Notes: a model not told the origin generated them from the sequence alone. A DNA stretch of 34,326 nucleotides from Minisyncoccota bacterium (GCA_021129655.1 JAJOLC010000019.1:1-34326), one strand, 5' to 3'; positions 22,627 to 31,712 are shown, counted from the stretch's first letter. Numbers and translations are program-made.

Positions 22627-23265
22627 TTAGGAAGACTCCACCTCTTTAGCCATAATCATGGCCTTTACTCTCATAGTAGAAACAACAGCATCACGTCCTC
22701 GCTCATCAAGTTGCATAGTAATAAACTTGATTGTCTCCTCAAGATTAGGGATTCTTACATTCTCCAAGGCTGACACACGACGACGAGTTTTTTCAATTTC
22801 TTCAGCCAGGTTTTCTGCTGTCTTTTCTAATCCAGCGAGGTGCAAAATATCAACAAAAACTTCGTCGAACTTGACCATCGCGTTGTCGAGATCACCAGTA
22901 GTTTCAAACATTCCGTATGAGAAAGCTGAGCCCTTTTTCTCGATTGAGAATTCAGGGATTTTAACAGACATAATACTGTTAACTTTTACTCCCAAATCAA
23001 TCTTGGCGTTAGGCACCATAAAGGCTGTCCCTAGCGCAGCCGCTGCTGTCATTCCACTAGCTCGTGAGTATGAATCAAAAGCTGAACCGAGACGACTTTC
23101 TACAGATTCACGCAGGTCTCTGGCTTCAAAAATAACCGCCATGAATTTCTTCACGAGCCCATCTCGCTTGTCTTTGAGTAGTTTATGCCCCTTCTTAGCA
23201 ACCTTGAGTTCTTTCTTAAGACGCAAGAGTGATACTCGGGTTGGGCTAACTTTTAATATGGCCAT
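22627..23265 (-). CDS. ntpD: V/A-type ATPase subunit D (central rotor stalk)
   Basis: Subunit D forms the rotating shaft inside the A3B3 head. The N-terminal signature VSPTRVSLLRLKKELKVAKKGHKLLKDKRDGL is diagnostic, followed by long amphipathic helices and a C-terminal helix ending RRVSALENVRIPNLEETI, which mark the two-helix coiled coil. Length 212 is typical. It is the last gene of the operon, 115 nt after subunit B. That gap contains a TGGTATAAT box and a hairpin, so subunit D may have an extra promoter. No Shine-Dalgarno site. Confidence 0.96.
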   Translation of the reverse strand: MAILKVSPTRVSLLRLKKELKVAKKGHKLLKDKRDGLVKKFMAVIFEARDLRESVESRLGSAFDSYSRASGMTAAAALGTAFMVPNAKIDLGVKVNSIMSVKIPEFSIEKKGSAFSYGMFETTGDLDNAMVKFDEVFVDILHLAGLEKTAENLAEEIEKTRRRVSALENVRIPNLEETIKFITMQLDERGRDAVVSTMRVKAMIMAKEVESS

Positions 23266-23300
23266 AGATTTTAGTAATTAGTTTAGATTAGGTGTTCTAG

Positions 23301-23328
23301 CAATTTCCTCTAGGAGAGGAGAAAATTG
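23301..23328 (-). promoter_or_regulatory. Intercistronic hairpin in the B-D gap
   Basis: Stem CAATTT plus CCTCT pairing with AGAGG and AAATTG, with a 3-nt AGA bulge and loop AGG. There is no T run on the minus strand, so it is not a standard terminator; it could be a processing or stability element. Confidence 0.45.
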
Positions 23329-23370
23329 AGAACTAAATTCGAAATAGTCGCTTTGCTCATTTTCTCATTC

Positions 23371-23379
23371 ATTATACCA
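23371..23379 (-). promoter_or_regulatory. Possible internal promoter before subunit D
   Basis: Extended -10 TGG plus TATAAT on the minus strand, just after the subunit B stop. No good -35 box. It would give a ~100-nt leader containing the hairpin. Confidence 0.35.
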
Positions 23380-23380
23380 A

Positions 23381-24775
23381 TTAGGCTTCTTCTTCATTAG
23401 TTACGGCTGGCATATGCTTTTTAATCAAGTCTGCCTTTACTCGCTTAAGTGAGGCTCGTGGTAGTAGAGAAAGTAACTTCCATCCAATGTCTAAAGACTC
23501 GTCTACTGAACGGTTTTCGTATTCACCTTGTCCTACGAATTCAGCTTCGAAGGCTGTAGCGAACTTAAGGTGGGCTCGGTCTGTATCATCTAGTGAAGCT
23601 TCACCAAGAACTACAGCTAGCTCACGTACTTCTCGTCCAGTTGCATATGAAGCAAAGAGTTGATCCTTCAAAGAAGAGTGATCGGCTCGAGTCTTTCCTT
23701 CACCCACTCCAGCTGACCATAGTCGTGAAAGTGAACCTTGTACATCTACTGGTGGGAATACTCCCTTCTGGTATAGCTCACGAGAAACCACGAACTGACC
23801 TTCAGTAATGTATCCAGTAAGGTCTGGTACTGGGTGAGTTTTGTCGTCATCCGGCATTGTAAGAATTGGAATTTGAGTAATAGTTCCAGACTTACCCTTA
23901 ACTCGACCAGCTCGTTCGTAAAGAGTAGAAAGGTCAGTGTATAGATACCCTGGGTATCCTCGTCGTCCTGGTACTTCCTTTCGAGCGGCAGACACTTCTC
24001 GCAGAGCTTCACAGTAGTTGGTCATATCAGTAAGAATAACCAGTACGTGCATTCCCTTTTCAAAGGCTAGGTACTCAGCTGTTGTAAGTGCCATACGCGG
24101 TGTAGAAATACGTTCCACTACCGGGTCGGCCGCTGTGTTGATAAATAGAACTGAACGCTCTAGCGCTCCAGCTTCTTCGAATTCCCGACGGAAATATTCA
24201 GCTTCTTCAAAAGAAACACCAAGGGTGGCAAAAACAATAGCAAAGTCTCCCCCATCTTTCACTGATGCCTGACGAGCAATCTGTGCAGCTAGTCGTGCAT
24301 GAGGTAGTCCTGCTCCAGAGAAAATCGGAAGCTTCTGTCCTCGCACAAGAGTATTCATGACGTCGATAGAACTAATACCAGTCTGAATGAAGTCATCTGG
24401 AAATTCTCGTGAGTAAGGATTGATTGGTTCTCCAGAAATATCTAGACGTTGCTCTGGAACAAGTTCTGGTCCATTATCAGCTACTTCACCAGCTCCGTTG
24501 AACACTCGTCCGAGCATGTCTTCTGATACACCAAGCTTCAAAGTTTCACCCTTGAATCGAGCTCGAGTACCGGCTGCTGTCATACCACTTGTTGGTGCAA
24601 ACATCTGCACTACAGCTTTGTCCTTTGCAATATCAAGCACCTTACCAAAGCGTGGCGCTTTTTCTCCTGGCACATTAACTTCTACAAGCTCGTCGTATTT
24701 TACTCCTTCAACCCCCTCTACCACTAGTAGTGGTCCGGCGATTGATGAAATGTCTGTATATTCTTTTTGACTCAT
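23381..24775 (-). CDS. ntpB: V/A-type ATPase subunit B (non-catalytic)
   Basis: Regulatory nucleotide-binding-fold subunit that alternates with A in the hexameric head. Family features: [19 protein letters not shown] near the start, a P-loop position without GKT ([20 protein letters not shown]), [37 protein letters not shown] and [29 protein letters not shown]. 464 residues is normal. It begins 14 nt after the subunit A stop, so A and B are tightly coupled as needed for their 3:3 ratio. Confidence 0.97.
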   Translation of the reverse strand: MSQKEYTDISSIAGPLLVVEGVEGVKYDELVEVNVPGEKAPRFGKVLDIAKDKAVVQMFAPTSGMTAAGTRARFKGETLKLGVSEDMLGRVFNGAGEVADNGPELVPEQRLDISGEPINPYSREFPDDFIQTGISSIDVMNTLVRGQKLPIFSGAGLPHARLAAQIARQASVKDGGDFAIVFATLGVSFEEAEYFRREFEEAGALERSVLFINTAADPVVERISTPRMALTTAEYLAFEKGMHVLVILTDMTNYCEALREVSAARKEVPGRRGYPGYLYTDLSTLYERAGRVKGKSGTITQIPILTMPDDDKTHPVPDLTGYITEGQFVVSRELYQKGVFPPVDVQGSLSRLWSAGVGEGKTRADHSSLKDQLFASYATGREVRELAVVLGEASLDDTDRAHLKFATAFEAEFVGQGEYENRSVDESLDIGWKLLSLLPRASLKRVKADLIKKHMPAVTNEEEA

Positions 24776-24789
24776 GATAAATAAATTAA

Positions 24790-26592
24790 TTATGCCAAGG
24801 CGCTGATATCAGTACTGATTCGTTCCTGATATGACTGATAATCTTCTGGTGTTGCTTTTAGGTTACCTTTAATTGCTTGGAATTCTGCAATAGTTGGGAT
24901 TTCTGCAAATGTCTTAAAGTCGAATTCTTCTTTCGTCACAACATCCTTACCTAGTTCGTAGAAAGTCACTAGTGACTTAAGTAGACTGTACTGATTAGCT
25001 AGCGGCGTGTAAGCATCGTCTGCATCAAACGCATTCTGGAAAAGAAAATCTTCTCGAATCATTCCTGCCACTTTCAACACAAGCTTGTCGCTGTTTGAAA
25101 GTGACTCCATACCTACCAGTCGCACAATTTCCAAAAGTGATGATTCTTTTTCTAGAAGAGTGAGAGCTATCTTTCTTACTTCGCTAAAATCTGGAGCAAT
25201 TTCTCGTGCCCAGAACTCTTCAAAGTTTGGAGCGTAAAGTGAGTATGATGTTAACCAGTTAATTGACGGGAAGTGCTTCTTGTAAGCAAGGTCTGAGTCT
25301 AGTGACCAGAAAGTCTTAGTTACTCGAAGAGTTGCCTGAGATACTGGCTCGGAAAGGTCTCCACCAGGAGGAGATACCGCACCAATCACTGTTAGTGAAC
25401 CGGTTCGTCCCTCGCTTCCTAGAGTCTTTACCATTCCTGCTCGTTCGTAGAATTCTGCAGTTCGTGATGATAGGTACGCTGGGTAACCTTCTTCACCCGG
25501 CATTTCTTCTAGACGCCCTGAAATCTCACGCATCGCCTCAGCCCACCTAGAAGTTGAGTCTGCCATAAGAGCTACGTTGTATCCCATGTCTCGGTAATAT
25601 TCAGCAATTGTGATTCCGGTATAAACAGAAGCTTCTCGCGCTGCCACCGGCATGTTTGAAGTGTTAGCAATAAGGATTGTTCGCTTCATAAGCGGCTCTC
25701 CTGTGTTTGGGTCGATAAGGTGTGGGAATTCTGACAATACTTCTGTCATTTCATTTCCTCGCTCACCACAACCAATGTATACGATAATCTCAGCATCACA
25801 GTACTTAGCAATTCCCTGCTGAGTCACTGTTTTACCTGCTCCGAATGGTCCAGGAATACATCCTGCTCCACCCTTAGCAATTGGGAAAAATGTGTCGATA
25901 GAACGTCCTCCAGTCCGTAGTGGTTCGTTAGGGAAAATCTTCTTAGCCTTTGGACGAGGTTGTCGAATTGGCCAGTACTGAAGCATTTCAACAGAAGCAA
26001 CGGTATCGTCTGCTCGCTTTAGAGTAGCGATTGTATCAGTCACTTTGAACTCACCACTCTCGATAGAAACTACTGTCCCACCTTCTGTAGGAGGAACCAT
26101 AATTTTGTGAACAATTACTGAAGTTTCTTGCACTTCACCAAGAACATCACCAGCCACAACAGTATCACCCACTTTCACAACTGGAGTAAATTTCCACATT
26201 TTCAACATGTCGATAGCTTCTGCTTCGATACCTCGCTTAATGAAACAGTTACCAGCAGCAGCTTCAATCTTGTGCAGCGGCCGTTGTACACCATCATAAA
26301 TAGACTCTAGAAGTCCGGGGGCAAGCGCTACAGACATAGTTCGTCCGGTTCGGTACACAACGTCACCAGGACCAATTCCAGCTGTCTCTTCGTACACCTG
26401 AATTGCGGCCACATCACCGTGCAGTTCGATGATTTCTCCGAGCAGTTTTTCCTCTGAAACTTTAACAACTTCGTAAAGCTTAGCTTCAGCCATTCCGCTA
26501 ACGCGAACTAGCGGTCCAGTTACACGCTCAATTACACCAGTTGCTACATCGGTGTTTGTTTGTGCTTGTGTTGTTTCTTGTGAATTAGTCAT
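24790..26592 (-). CDS. ntpA: V/A-type ATPase subunit A (catalytic)
   Basis: Catalytic ATP-hydrolysing subunit. Walker A is [11 protein letters not shown], followed by [39 protein letters not shown] and the Pro/Gly-rich loop [23 protein letters not shown]. The non-homologous insert typical of A subunits lies between the N-terminal barrel and the P-loop ([20 protein letters not shown]). 600 residues is normal; a 16-residue Thr/Gln-rich N-terminal tail is extra. It follows a 170-nt gap after subunit F that holds the fold-back element. Confidence 0.98.
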   Translation of the reverse strand: MTNSQETTQAQTNTDVATGVIERVTGPLVRVSGMAEAKLYEVVKVSEEKLLGEIIELHGDVAAIQVYEETAGIGPGDVVYRTGRTMSVALAPGLLESIYDGVQRPLHKIEAAAGNCFIKRGIEAEAIDMLKMWKFTPVVKVGDTVVAGDVLGEVQETSVIVHKIMVPPTEGGTVVSIESGEFKVTDTIATLKRADDTVASVEMLQYWPIRQPRPKAKKIFPNEPLRTGGRSIDTFFPIAKGGAGCIPGPFGAGKTVTQQGIAKYCDAEIIVYIGCGERGNEMTEVLSEFPHLIDPNTGEPLMKRTILIANTSNMPVAAREASVYTGITIAEYYRDMGYNVALMADSTSRWAEAMREISGRLEEMPGEEGYPAYLSSRTAEFYERAGMVKTLGSEGRTGSLTVIGAVSPPGGDLSEPVSQATLRVTKTFWSLDSDLAYKKHFPSINWLTSYSLYAPNFEEFWAREIAPDFSEVRKIALTLLEKESSLLEIVRLVGMESLSNSDKLVLKVAGMIREDFLFQNAFDADDAYTPLANQYSLLKSLVTFYELGKDVVTKEEFDFKTFAEIPTIAEFQAIKGNLKATPEDYQSYQERISTDISALA

Positions 26593-26634
26593 GATGTTCT
26601 TGTAAGGTGGGTAAAGTAATAAAAGTTAAGTTCT

Positions 26635-26760
26635 TTATGAGGAACGTGGTCGAGGGAAGTTCAAGGAGTTCAACATTCTGTCGAGGAAGTCGGAGTCTGT
26701 GCTACGGCGACCGAGAGAGAATGTTTGACGACAATGAAATTCACCGACCACGTTCCTCAT
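26635..26760 (-). CDS. Candidate 41-residue small protein inside the fold-back element
   Basis: Complete ORF on the operon strand, too short for the track. It starts MRNVVGEFHCRQTFSLG, 2 nt after the subunit F stop, and ends LNSLNFPRPRSS with a TAA. Start and stop codons both lie in the inverted-repeat arms, so MRNVV and RPRSS are encoded by complementary DNA. The product is basic and Ser/Arg-rich, with one Cys and no membrane segment. I do not recognise it as a V-ATPase subunit. Position suggests translational coupling to subunit F, but the repeat could create an ORF by chance. Confidence 0.35.
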   Translation of the reverse strand: MRNVVGEFHCRQTFSLGRRSTDSDFLDRMLNSLNFPRPRSS

Positions 26761-26762
26761 AA
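26635..26762 (-). repeat. 128-bp fold-back element with 18-bp terminal inverted repeats
   Basis: TTATGAGGAACGTGGTCG (26635-26652) and its exact complement (26745-26762) enclose 92 bp. Inside, CAACATTCT and AGAATGTTTG form a second stem with one bulge, and GTCG/CGAC can close an apical stem, so the transcript can fold end to end. It sits exactly between the subunit F stop and the subunit A leader. No run of T follows, so it is not a normal terminator. No target-site duplication is evident. Confidence 0.85.
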
Positions 26763-27113
26763 TTAAATAATGGCTGAGCCGACTGCCTGTTCTGCTAGTC
26801 GACGCAATCGGTCGAGAGCAAAACCTTGAGCTCCTTCTGGTCCAGGAAGGATTACCACTGCTGGTAACGGACCGGCCACAATCTTCGCGTATGCGTCATG
26901 GTCAACTGAAGCTACTAGATTTTCAATGACACAAACGATGGCGTATTTGGTATCGGAGTCTGGGTCTAGGGTTAGTCGCTTGATTTTATCTAGCTCTGCC
27001 AGTGCCTCATCTGATGTCTGAGCTGGGAAGGTTTCTACTCCCAAAGCCTTGAATCCAGACACTGTATCGGCTGGGCCGACAATGGCAATTTTGTATTCGT
27101 TATTCGTTAACAT
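26763..27113 (-). CDS. ntpG: V/A-type ATPase subunit F
   Basis: Small rotor-stalk subunit (NtpG in Enterococcus naming) that binds subunit D. 116 residues: YKIAIVGPADTVSGFKALGVETFPA at the start, a middle YAIVCVIENLVA strand, then LPAVVILPGPEGAQGFALDRLRRLAEQAVGSAII, the expected Rossmann-like pattern. It overlaps the end of subunit C by 14 nt. Its stop is followed within 2 nt by the ATG of the fold-back ORF. Confidence 0.92.
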   Translation of the reverse strand: MLTNNEYKIAIVGPADTVSGFKALGVETFPAQTSDEALAELDKIKRLTLDPDSDTKYAIVCVIENLVASVDHDAYAKIVAGPLPAVVILPGPEGAQGFALDRLRRLAEQAVGSAII

Positions 27114-28086
27114 AAGCCATTTTTAGATTAGCGCGAATATCCTCTTCTTTCATACCACTGTTCTTCCCCACCACGATTGTCCTAACGTTAGCTGCCGACT
27201 GCTTGCACTGCAAGTAATAGAGAACTAACGATGCTGATGAGAACATGTCAAAACTTGCTTGCCTGGACAAAGTCAAAATATATTCAGCGGACCGTGCATC
27301 GATACGAGTAGTATTTCCAGTTTCCTCGTAATACTCGATTGCATCAGACCAGAAGTCTGCACCATCAAGTTTAGACAATGCTTGGAAAATTTGGTCTTTA
27401 GTTTCCATTTCTTCAGCCTGAAACGTTCCACCAGTTATGAAAGTAGGAGTGGTATCTGAGTGTTTATGTTCAATAGTTCGGAGACGACCCTTTACATTGA
27501 ACATATCAATTACAGCTTTGAAATACTTTTTAATAAAAGCATCGGAAGAAGCTGTAACAATGCGTTCTGAAGTAGCAAAATAAACAGCGTCAAATATACC
27601 GTCTACTTTGTTAATTTCTCCAGCCGCTACTACTCGTACTGCTTCATCGTAGGCAACCTGCCAGTCAGACTGTAGTCGATTCAAAGTACCTGCCTCAGCG
27701 TGTGAATGTAGGTACTCAGGATCATATGAACCTCGCTTAGAAACATAAGGCTTACAATCTTCCAATGAGTAACCCTTGGCTGTAGCTTTAGCAAACACTC
27801 GCAAGTTGTGAATGTCGTACTGAACCCACAACACTCGGAACATATCTCCAGCTGGGGCAATTCGATGAATCAGCTTTTTTGCATCTATCAAAGTGTGCTC
27901 GATACCATCAGCGATATCTTCTGAATCAACTCTAGCTACAAATGGAGCTAAGTATGTCTCCTTCAGAGCAGACTCAAGGTCATCGCCTGGTTCTGCTACC
28001 AGTAGACGCTCAATATCCGTCTTAGTCAGCAGGTACTGAGTCAAGGTATTTACACGACTTGTGCTGTAAATAAACGGAGTATGCAT
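27100..28086 (-). CDS. ntpC: V/A-type ATPase subunit C (d-type socket)
   Basis: Funnel-shaped subunit linking the central stalk to the membrane ring. 328 residues, largely helical, with repeated helix bundles: STRVNTLTQYLLTKTDIERLL, DMFRVLWVQYDIHNLRVFAKA, and the C-terminal YLQCKQSAANVRTIVVGKNSGMKEEDIRANL, a strong family signature. Starts 1 nt after the subunit E stop and overlaps subunit F, so it is tightly coupled to both. Confidence 0.93.
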   Translation of the reverse strand: MHTPFIYSTSRVNTLTQYLLTKTDIERLLVAEPGDDLESALKETYLAPFVARVDSEDIADGIEHTLIDAKKLIHRIAPAGDMFRVLWVQYDIHNLRVFAKATAKGYSLEDCKPYVSKRGSYDPEYLHSHAEAGTLNRLQSDWQVAYDEAVRVVAAGEINKVDGIFDAVYFATSERIVTASSDAFIKKYFKAVIDMFNVKGRLRTIEHKHSDTTPTFITGGTFQAEEMETKDQIFQALSKLDGADFWSDAIEYYEETGNTTRIDARSAEYILTLSRQASFDMFSSASLVLYYLQCKQSAANVRTIVVGKNSGMKEEDIRANLKMAYVNE

Positions 28087-28087
28087 T

Positions 28088-28657
28088 TTAGTTGAGTACC
28101 ATATTAACCACTTTCATCTCTATCTTGTCTCGCTTCTCATCGAATAGTCGATTTAATGTCACATCGTAAACACCGTCCTTGGCATGAGCGATAAAACCAG
28201 AAGTAATACCGGCCTGCACTTCCACCTTAGTGGTGATATTGAGAGTACTTAACAATGTTTCTGTTTCAGACACTCGAGCTTCGGGTGCATAAACTACTAT
28301 TAGTTCAGCTTCCTTTGGCATAATTTGAGAAGCTTGTTCACTGTAGAAAGCCACGTACTTTTCTGCCGACAGTCCGAGTAGTGATTCTTCAACCTCAGCA
28401 AATAGAACATCGATTTGTTCTCTTTTAGCTGTTTGCAAAGCAATCTTTCCAGCCTGCTTAGCTTGTGACACTGCCACTAGCTCTAGATGTGATTGTTGTT
28501 TTTTTACAGACACTTTGTGAGTCTGATTCAATTCAGCAACAGCTGCTTCAGTCTCACGCTGAATCTGCTCAACCTCAGCCTTAGCTTTAGTTGTTATTAC
28601 AAACACTTTCTCTGCAGTATCTTGTTCGATTTTTTCTATCAGCGTGTTTTGAGACAT
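28088..28657 (-). CDS. ntpE: V/A-type ATPase subunit E (peripheral stalk)
   Basis: Forms the outer stalk with subunit G/H. 189 residues: a long N-terminal coiled coil (IEQDTAEKVFVITTKAKAEVE continuing to QAKQAGKIALQTAKREQID), then a globular C-terminal domain with GLSAEKYVAFYSEQASQ and GFIAHAKDGVYDVTLNRLFDEKR, typical of subunit E. Spaced 10 nt from subunit K and 1 nt from subunit C. Confidence 0.92.
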   Translation of the reverse strand: MSQNTLIEKIEQDTAEKVFVITTKAKAEVEQIQRETEAAVAELNQTHKVSVKKQQSHLELVAVSQAKQAGKIALQTAKREQIDVLFAEVEESLLGLSAEKYVAFYSEQASQIMPKEAELIVVYAPEARVSETETLLSTLNITTKVEVQAGITSGFIAHAKDGVYDVTLNRLFDEKRDKIEMKVVNMVLN

Positions 28658-28667
28658 GAAAGTTTAA

Positions 28668-29150
28668 TTAACCTGCAATTGAAATAAGTAGGATGAAGCT
28701 GATTAGAACTCCGAAGATAGCCCATGTTTCCACCATTACGGACAGAACGATAGCCTTACCCATGTTGCTTTCGTCTTTTGCAATCATTGAGATACCTGCT
28801 GCTGCTACGATTCCCTGGAACATACCTGAGAAGTAACCAGCTACGCCGATAGGGATTCCAGCCATAAGATACTGAAGACCTGTTGCAGTATCAATCATTA
28901 CTACTCCATCTGCTCCTAGGACTCCTGAGAAATTAAGAATCAAGAAGGCTCCCACTAGACCATAAATACCCTGTGAACCTGGAAGTGCCTGCATAAGAAG
29001 CATCTTTCCGAAAAGCTGTGGCTTTTCACCAAGCACTCCGGCCGCTGCTTGTCCTGCGTGCCCCATTCCGATTGCTGAGCCACTGAATCCGAGAGCGGCT
29101 GCAATTGCTGCTCCTGCGAAAACCAACCCTACTCCAATTAATGTTTCCAT
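28668..29150 (-). CDS. ntpK: V/A-type ATPase proteolipid subunit K (Na+-type ligands)
   Basis: Membrane rotor subunit of 160 residues with four predicted helices, a duplicated hairpin. The only buried carboxylate is Glu141 (MVETWAIF) in helix 4; the first hairpin has none. Compared with E. hirae NtpK (Leu61, Thr64, Gln65, Gln110, Glu139), the equivalents here are Leu56, Ser59, Gln60 (ALPGSQGIYG), Gln112 (GMFQGIVAAAG) and Glu141, so the sodium-site set is kept with a Thr-to-Ser change. One carboxylate per four helices fits an ion pump better than an ATP synthase. It has no Shine-Dalgarno site. Confidence 0.96.
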   Translation of the reverse strand: METLIGVGLVFAGAAIAAALGFSGSAIGMGHAGQAAAGVLGEKPQLFGKMLLMQALPGSQGIYGLVGAFLILNFSGVLGADGVVMIDTATGLQYLMAGIPIGVAGYFSGMFQGIVAAAGISMIAKDESNMGKAIVLSVMVETWAIFGVLISFILLISIAG

Positions 29151-29216
29151 AATACTTTTGTTATTTAATGTTTATTTGACTAATTATTTATAAATCTACC
29201 TCTCCCCTAACAACGG

Positions 29217-31175
29217 TCAATCGTCTCCGACCGTGACATATTTTTCTGTGCGGGAGAGTGGAGCAAACTGCTTGCCGGTACCGGCGATAAATTTACCAAA
29301 GAACTCTACGAACTGCAATCGAGCACTATGAATGAATGCTCCTAGAGTATTTACCATTAGAGTAAACAAGTGTCCAACTACCAATACCACAATCGATATA
29401 ACGGTCCCAACGTAAGGAATAGATTCGGCTACAATCTCTGCGATTAGATTAACGGCAAAGGCTAGAGCTGTTGTAGCTAGTCCTAGAGCCAACAGACGTG
29501 AGTAAGACAGGATATCTGAGAAGTACCCAATACTGTTATATAGACTCAAGGCTGCGCTTTGCACCTTCTGTAGAACAGTCTCACCCTTACGACCACTAGC
29601 CATAATAATTAAAGCAATACCTACGTATATAAGATTAGTGATGTTTGCTAATGGAAGAATGTCTACGTAACCAATGCTTGTCAAAAGATACAGAATACCA
29701 ATCATAAACATTAACAACCATGGACCTTGATCTAATATACCTTCCATTAGCTTGTCGTTCTTATAGTCGCTGTAAATCTTGATGACCATACCAGTCATAA
29801 CTTGTACTACACCAAGAGATAGAGCTAGGTAGAATACTGGCAAAGGGTCACCAATTGGGTCGAACAACTGAATCGCCAGTAAGAAATCTGGTAGAGCTTC
29901 TGGGGATATACCCAAATAACCACCAAACAGTAGCCCAACCAAAGCTGAACCAAGACCCATAAATAAGAGCAATTTTGCAAATACTCTTATCTCGTTCGAC
30001 ACCTTAAACATAGTCAAAACCATGATTGCTACCCCCATCAAGAAAACTCCGTATCCAACATCAGTTAGTGAAAGTCCGAAAAACAGAAAGAAAAAACCAG
30101 CCAAAAATACAGTTGGATCCAAGTCTCTATGCCCAGGCATACCATAAAGTCGAGTAATGGCTTCGAACGGTTGAATGAAAGCTGAGTTTTGGATTTCTAC
30201 AGGAGGCGCCTCGTCTTCTTCTGTCTCAATATCAAACATTGTCGCGGCAATGTCTCCAGACTTAAATTCAGACTCAATTTGATTTCGTTTATTCTTGTTT
30301 ATCCAACCGGTAAACAGAACGGATGATTTAGTTGCTACTGCCGATTCAACTACCGCAAACCGTTCTCTTTGCCAAGCTAATATTTCTGAAGCGATTCTTA
30401 ATGCTCGGACATGTGTAATTGAGAAATGCTCGGCCTGATCGTGCAGCAAAGCCAGTTCTCCCTTAGCAGTTGAAAGCGCTTGTTCAGCTGCTGTAATCTC
30501 AACTTCTGCTGTCTCTACTCCAGTGGGAGCTGCTGACTCTTCAGTTGTACTCGCGTTTAGTAGTTGTTGTAACTTAGACAAATCCTCAGACCGGACCGTC
30601 ACAGCTGCCAAGTTGTCTGACACAACTGTAAGCTGGTTCGGTAATTCTTCAGTAGTGAAAATTTCTGATAGATATCCAGCCAACGGTTCAGTTTCGGTAG
30701 CCTGTTCAGACTCAACTAAGACAGTATTTGTAAGCCCTGTTTTAAGTGCAGCGAGCTTGATTGGTAAGGCTTTCCACTTAACCAGTAGTTCACGCTGAAC
30801 TGTTAATGTTCGCAACTCCTCATTCTTATCAGCGAACTCAACTTGCAACCGCTCCAAGTCCTCTACGATTTCAGCAATAATTGCGGTGTCTGCCAGTTTT
30901 TCAGATACGTCGTCTTCGGTCATCTCAACTCGAGTACCTTCTCGCAGTGATTTCCACAATTTTACTTTAGGAGCATATGGCTCAAGAAAACCTAGCGCGT
31001 GCTGAACACGAGGCAATAACTGAGCATGAGGAAACTCCAATTGTGGGGCAGAAGTATTTTCCACTTCAACCTCTTTAAATTCGAAGGCTCCGGTCTTTTG
31101 AATACTATTCAGCGCAGCATCAACATCAGTCGCATGGACCAATAGACGCACCTTTTGCATGGGGACTATAGCCAT
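29217..31175 (-). CDS. ntpI: V/A-type ATPase subunit I (a-type stator)
   Basis: Large stator subunit of 652 residues. The N-terminal half (to ~345) is soluble and helical and binds the peripheral stalks. The C-terminal half has about seven or eight membrane helices (FFFLFFGLSLTDVGYGVFLM onward). Conserved residues of the ion channel appear in SYSRLLALGLATTALAF (Arg near 560) and GAFIHSARLQFVEFFGKF (Arg near 619), the arginine expected to face the rotor carboxylate. Begins 6 nt after the stop of the H/G-like gene and ends 66 nt before subunit K. Confidence 0.95.
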   Translation of the reverse strand: MAIVPMQKVRLLVHATDVDAALNSIQKTGAFEFKEVEVENTSAPQLEFPHAQLLPRVQHALGFLEPYAPKVKLWKSLREGTRVEMTEDDVSEKLADTAIIAEIVEDLERLQVEFADKNEELRTLTVQRELLVKWKALPIKLAALKTGLTNTVLVESEQATETEPLAGYLSEIFTTEELPNQLTVVSDNLAAVTVRSEDLSKLQQLLNASTTEESAAPTGVETAEVEITAAEQALSTAKGELALLHDQAEHFSITHVRALRIASEILAWQRERFAVVESAVATKSSVLFTGWINKNKRNQIESEFKSGDIAATMFDIETEEDEAPPVEIQNSAFIQPFEAITRLYGMPGHRDLDPTVFLAGFFFLFFGLSLTDVGYGVFLMGVAIMVLTMFKVSNEIRVFAKLLLFMGLGSALVGLLFGGYLGISPEALPDFLLAIQLFDPIGDPLPVFYLALSLGVVQVMTGMVIKIYSDYKNDKLMEGILDQGPWLLMFMIGILYLLTSIGYVDILPLANITNLIYVGIALIIMASGRKGETVLQKVQSAALSLYNSIGYFSDILSYSRLLALGLATTALAFAVNLIAEIVAESIPYVGTVISIVVLVVGHLFTLMVNTLGAFIHSARLQFVEFFGKFIAGTGKQFAPLSRTEKYVTVGDD

Positions 31176-31181
31176 GACTTA

Positions 31182-31484
31182 TTATTTAAAGTTCTGCTTA
31201 ATTACTTTAAGTACTTCTTCTTTACTATCGGCAAACTTTTTTTTCACAGCAGTAACATTGTCTGTTGTTTCAACATCAATCTTACCTGTCATGTCAGCGA
31301 CATGCTTTTCATATTCTTTGAGAGCAGCTTTTCCGGCTTCATCTAACTTTTTTCCTTCAGACTCTAGCCGTAAAGATTTTTCTTCACGAGCTGCAGTTAC
31401 AGAAGCAGCTGCTTCTGCTTTAGCAGTTTCAATCCCTGTTTCAGCCTCTTGTTCAGCTTTCAGTACTTCATCTAGAGCAGTCAT
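31182..31484 (-). CDS. ntpF: V/A-type ATPase subunit H/G-like (peripheral stalk)
   Basis: First gene of the operon, 100 residues, almost entirely one coiled-coil helix: VLKAEQEAETGIETAKAEAAA, then SEGKKLDEAGKAALKEYEKH. This matches the small stalk subunit (NtpF/AtpH) that pairs with subunit E. Sequence alone is low in complexity, so the call leans on position in the usual H-I-K-E-C-F-A-B-D order. A ~100-nt structured leader precedes it. Confidence 0.82.
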   Translation of the reverse strand: MTALDEVLKAEQEAETGIETAKAEAAASVTAAREEKSLRLESEGKKLDEAGKAALKEYEKHVADMTGKIDVETTDNVTAVKKKFADSKEEVLKVIKQNFK

Positions 31485-31513
31485 AATAGACGTGGAAAAT
31501 TAAATAAATATTG

Positions 31514-31540
31514 GCCACATAGCGAATAGCTATCTGTGGC
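31514..31540 (-). promoter_or_regulatory. Hairpin in the V-ATPase operon leader
   Basis: Arms GCCACATAGC and GCTATCTGTGGC pair with one extra base; loop GAATA. A second small hairpin, TCGAC/GTCGA, follows at about 31560-31573. No T run, so more likely a stability or translation element than a terminator. Confidence 0.5.
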
Positions 31541-31590
31541 ATCTGCGCATAATTGAGAGTCGACAAAAGTCGATACACCTATGCGACTGC

Positions 31591-31618
31591 ATACTACTAC
31601 GTTCATATACATCGTCAA
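31591..31618 (-). promoter_or_regulatory. Putative V-ATPase operon promoter
   Basis: TTGACG (31613-31618), 16-nt spacer, TAGTAT (31591-31596) on the minus strand. Start near 31584 and a leader of about 100 nt. Confidence 0.5.
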
Positions 31619-31696
31619 GGGGAATATCTGGATAACACCCCAAAATTCTATTTAAGCAACATTTAGCTGCACCCGCCAAGCAACTTGGAGTGATTT

Positions 31697-31705
31697 TGCT
31701 ATACT
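31697..31705 (+). promoter_or_regulatory. Extended -10 promoter of the 27-codon ORF and truB
   Basis: TGC plus TATACT, 7 nt before the ATG at 31713. Same layout as the priA, def and yaaA promoters. Confidence 0.6.
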
Positions 31706-31712
31706 ATTAAAC

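Noticed and set aside
22658-23281. 207-codon plus-strand ORF opposite subunit D
   Set aside because: Exact shadow of ntpD; Ser/Arg-rich composition typical of antisense frames.
23311-23368. 16-20 codon ORF in the subunit B-D gap
   Set aside because: Very short, ends inside the hairpin, no ribosome site, and its ATG does not sit at the predicted transcription start.
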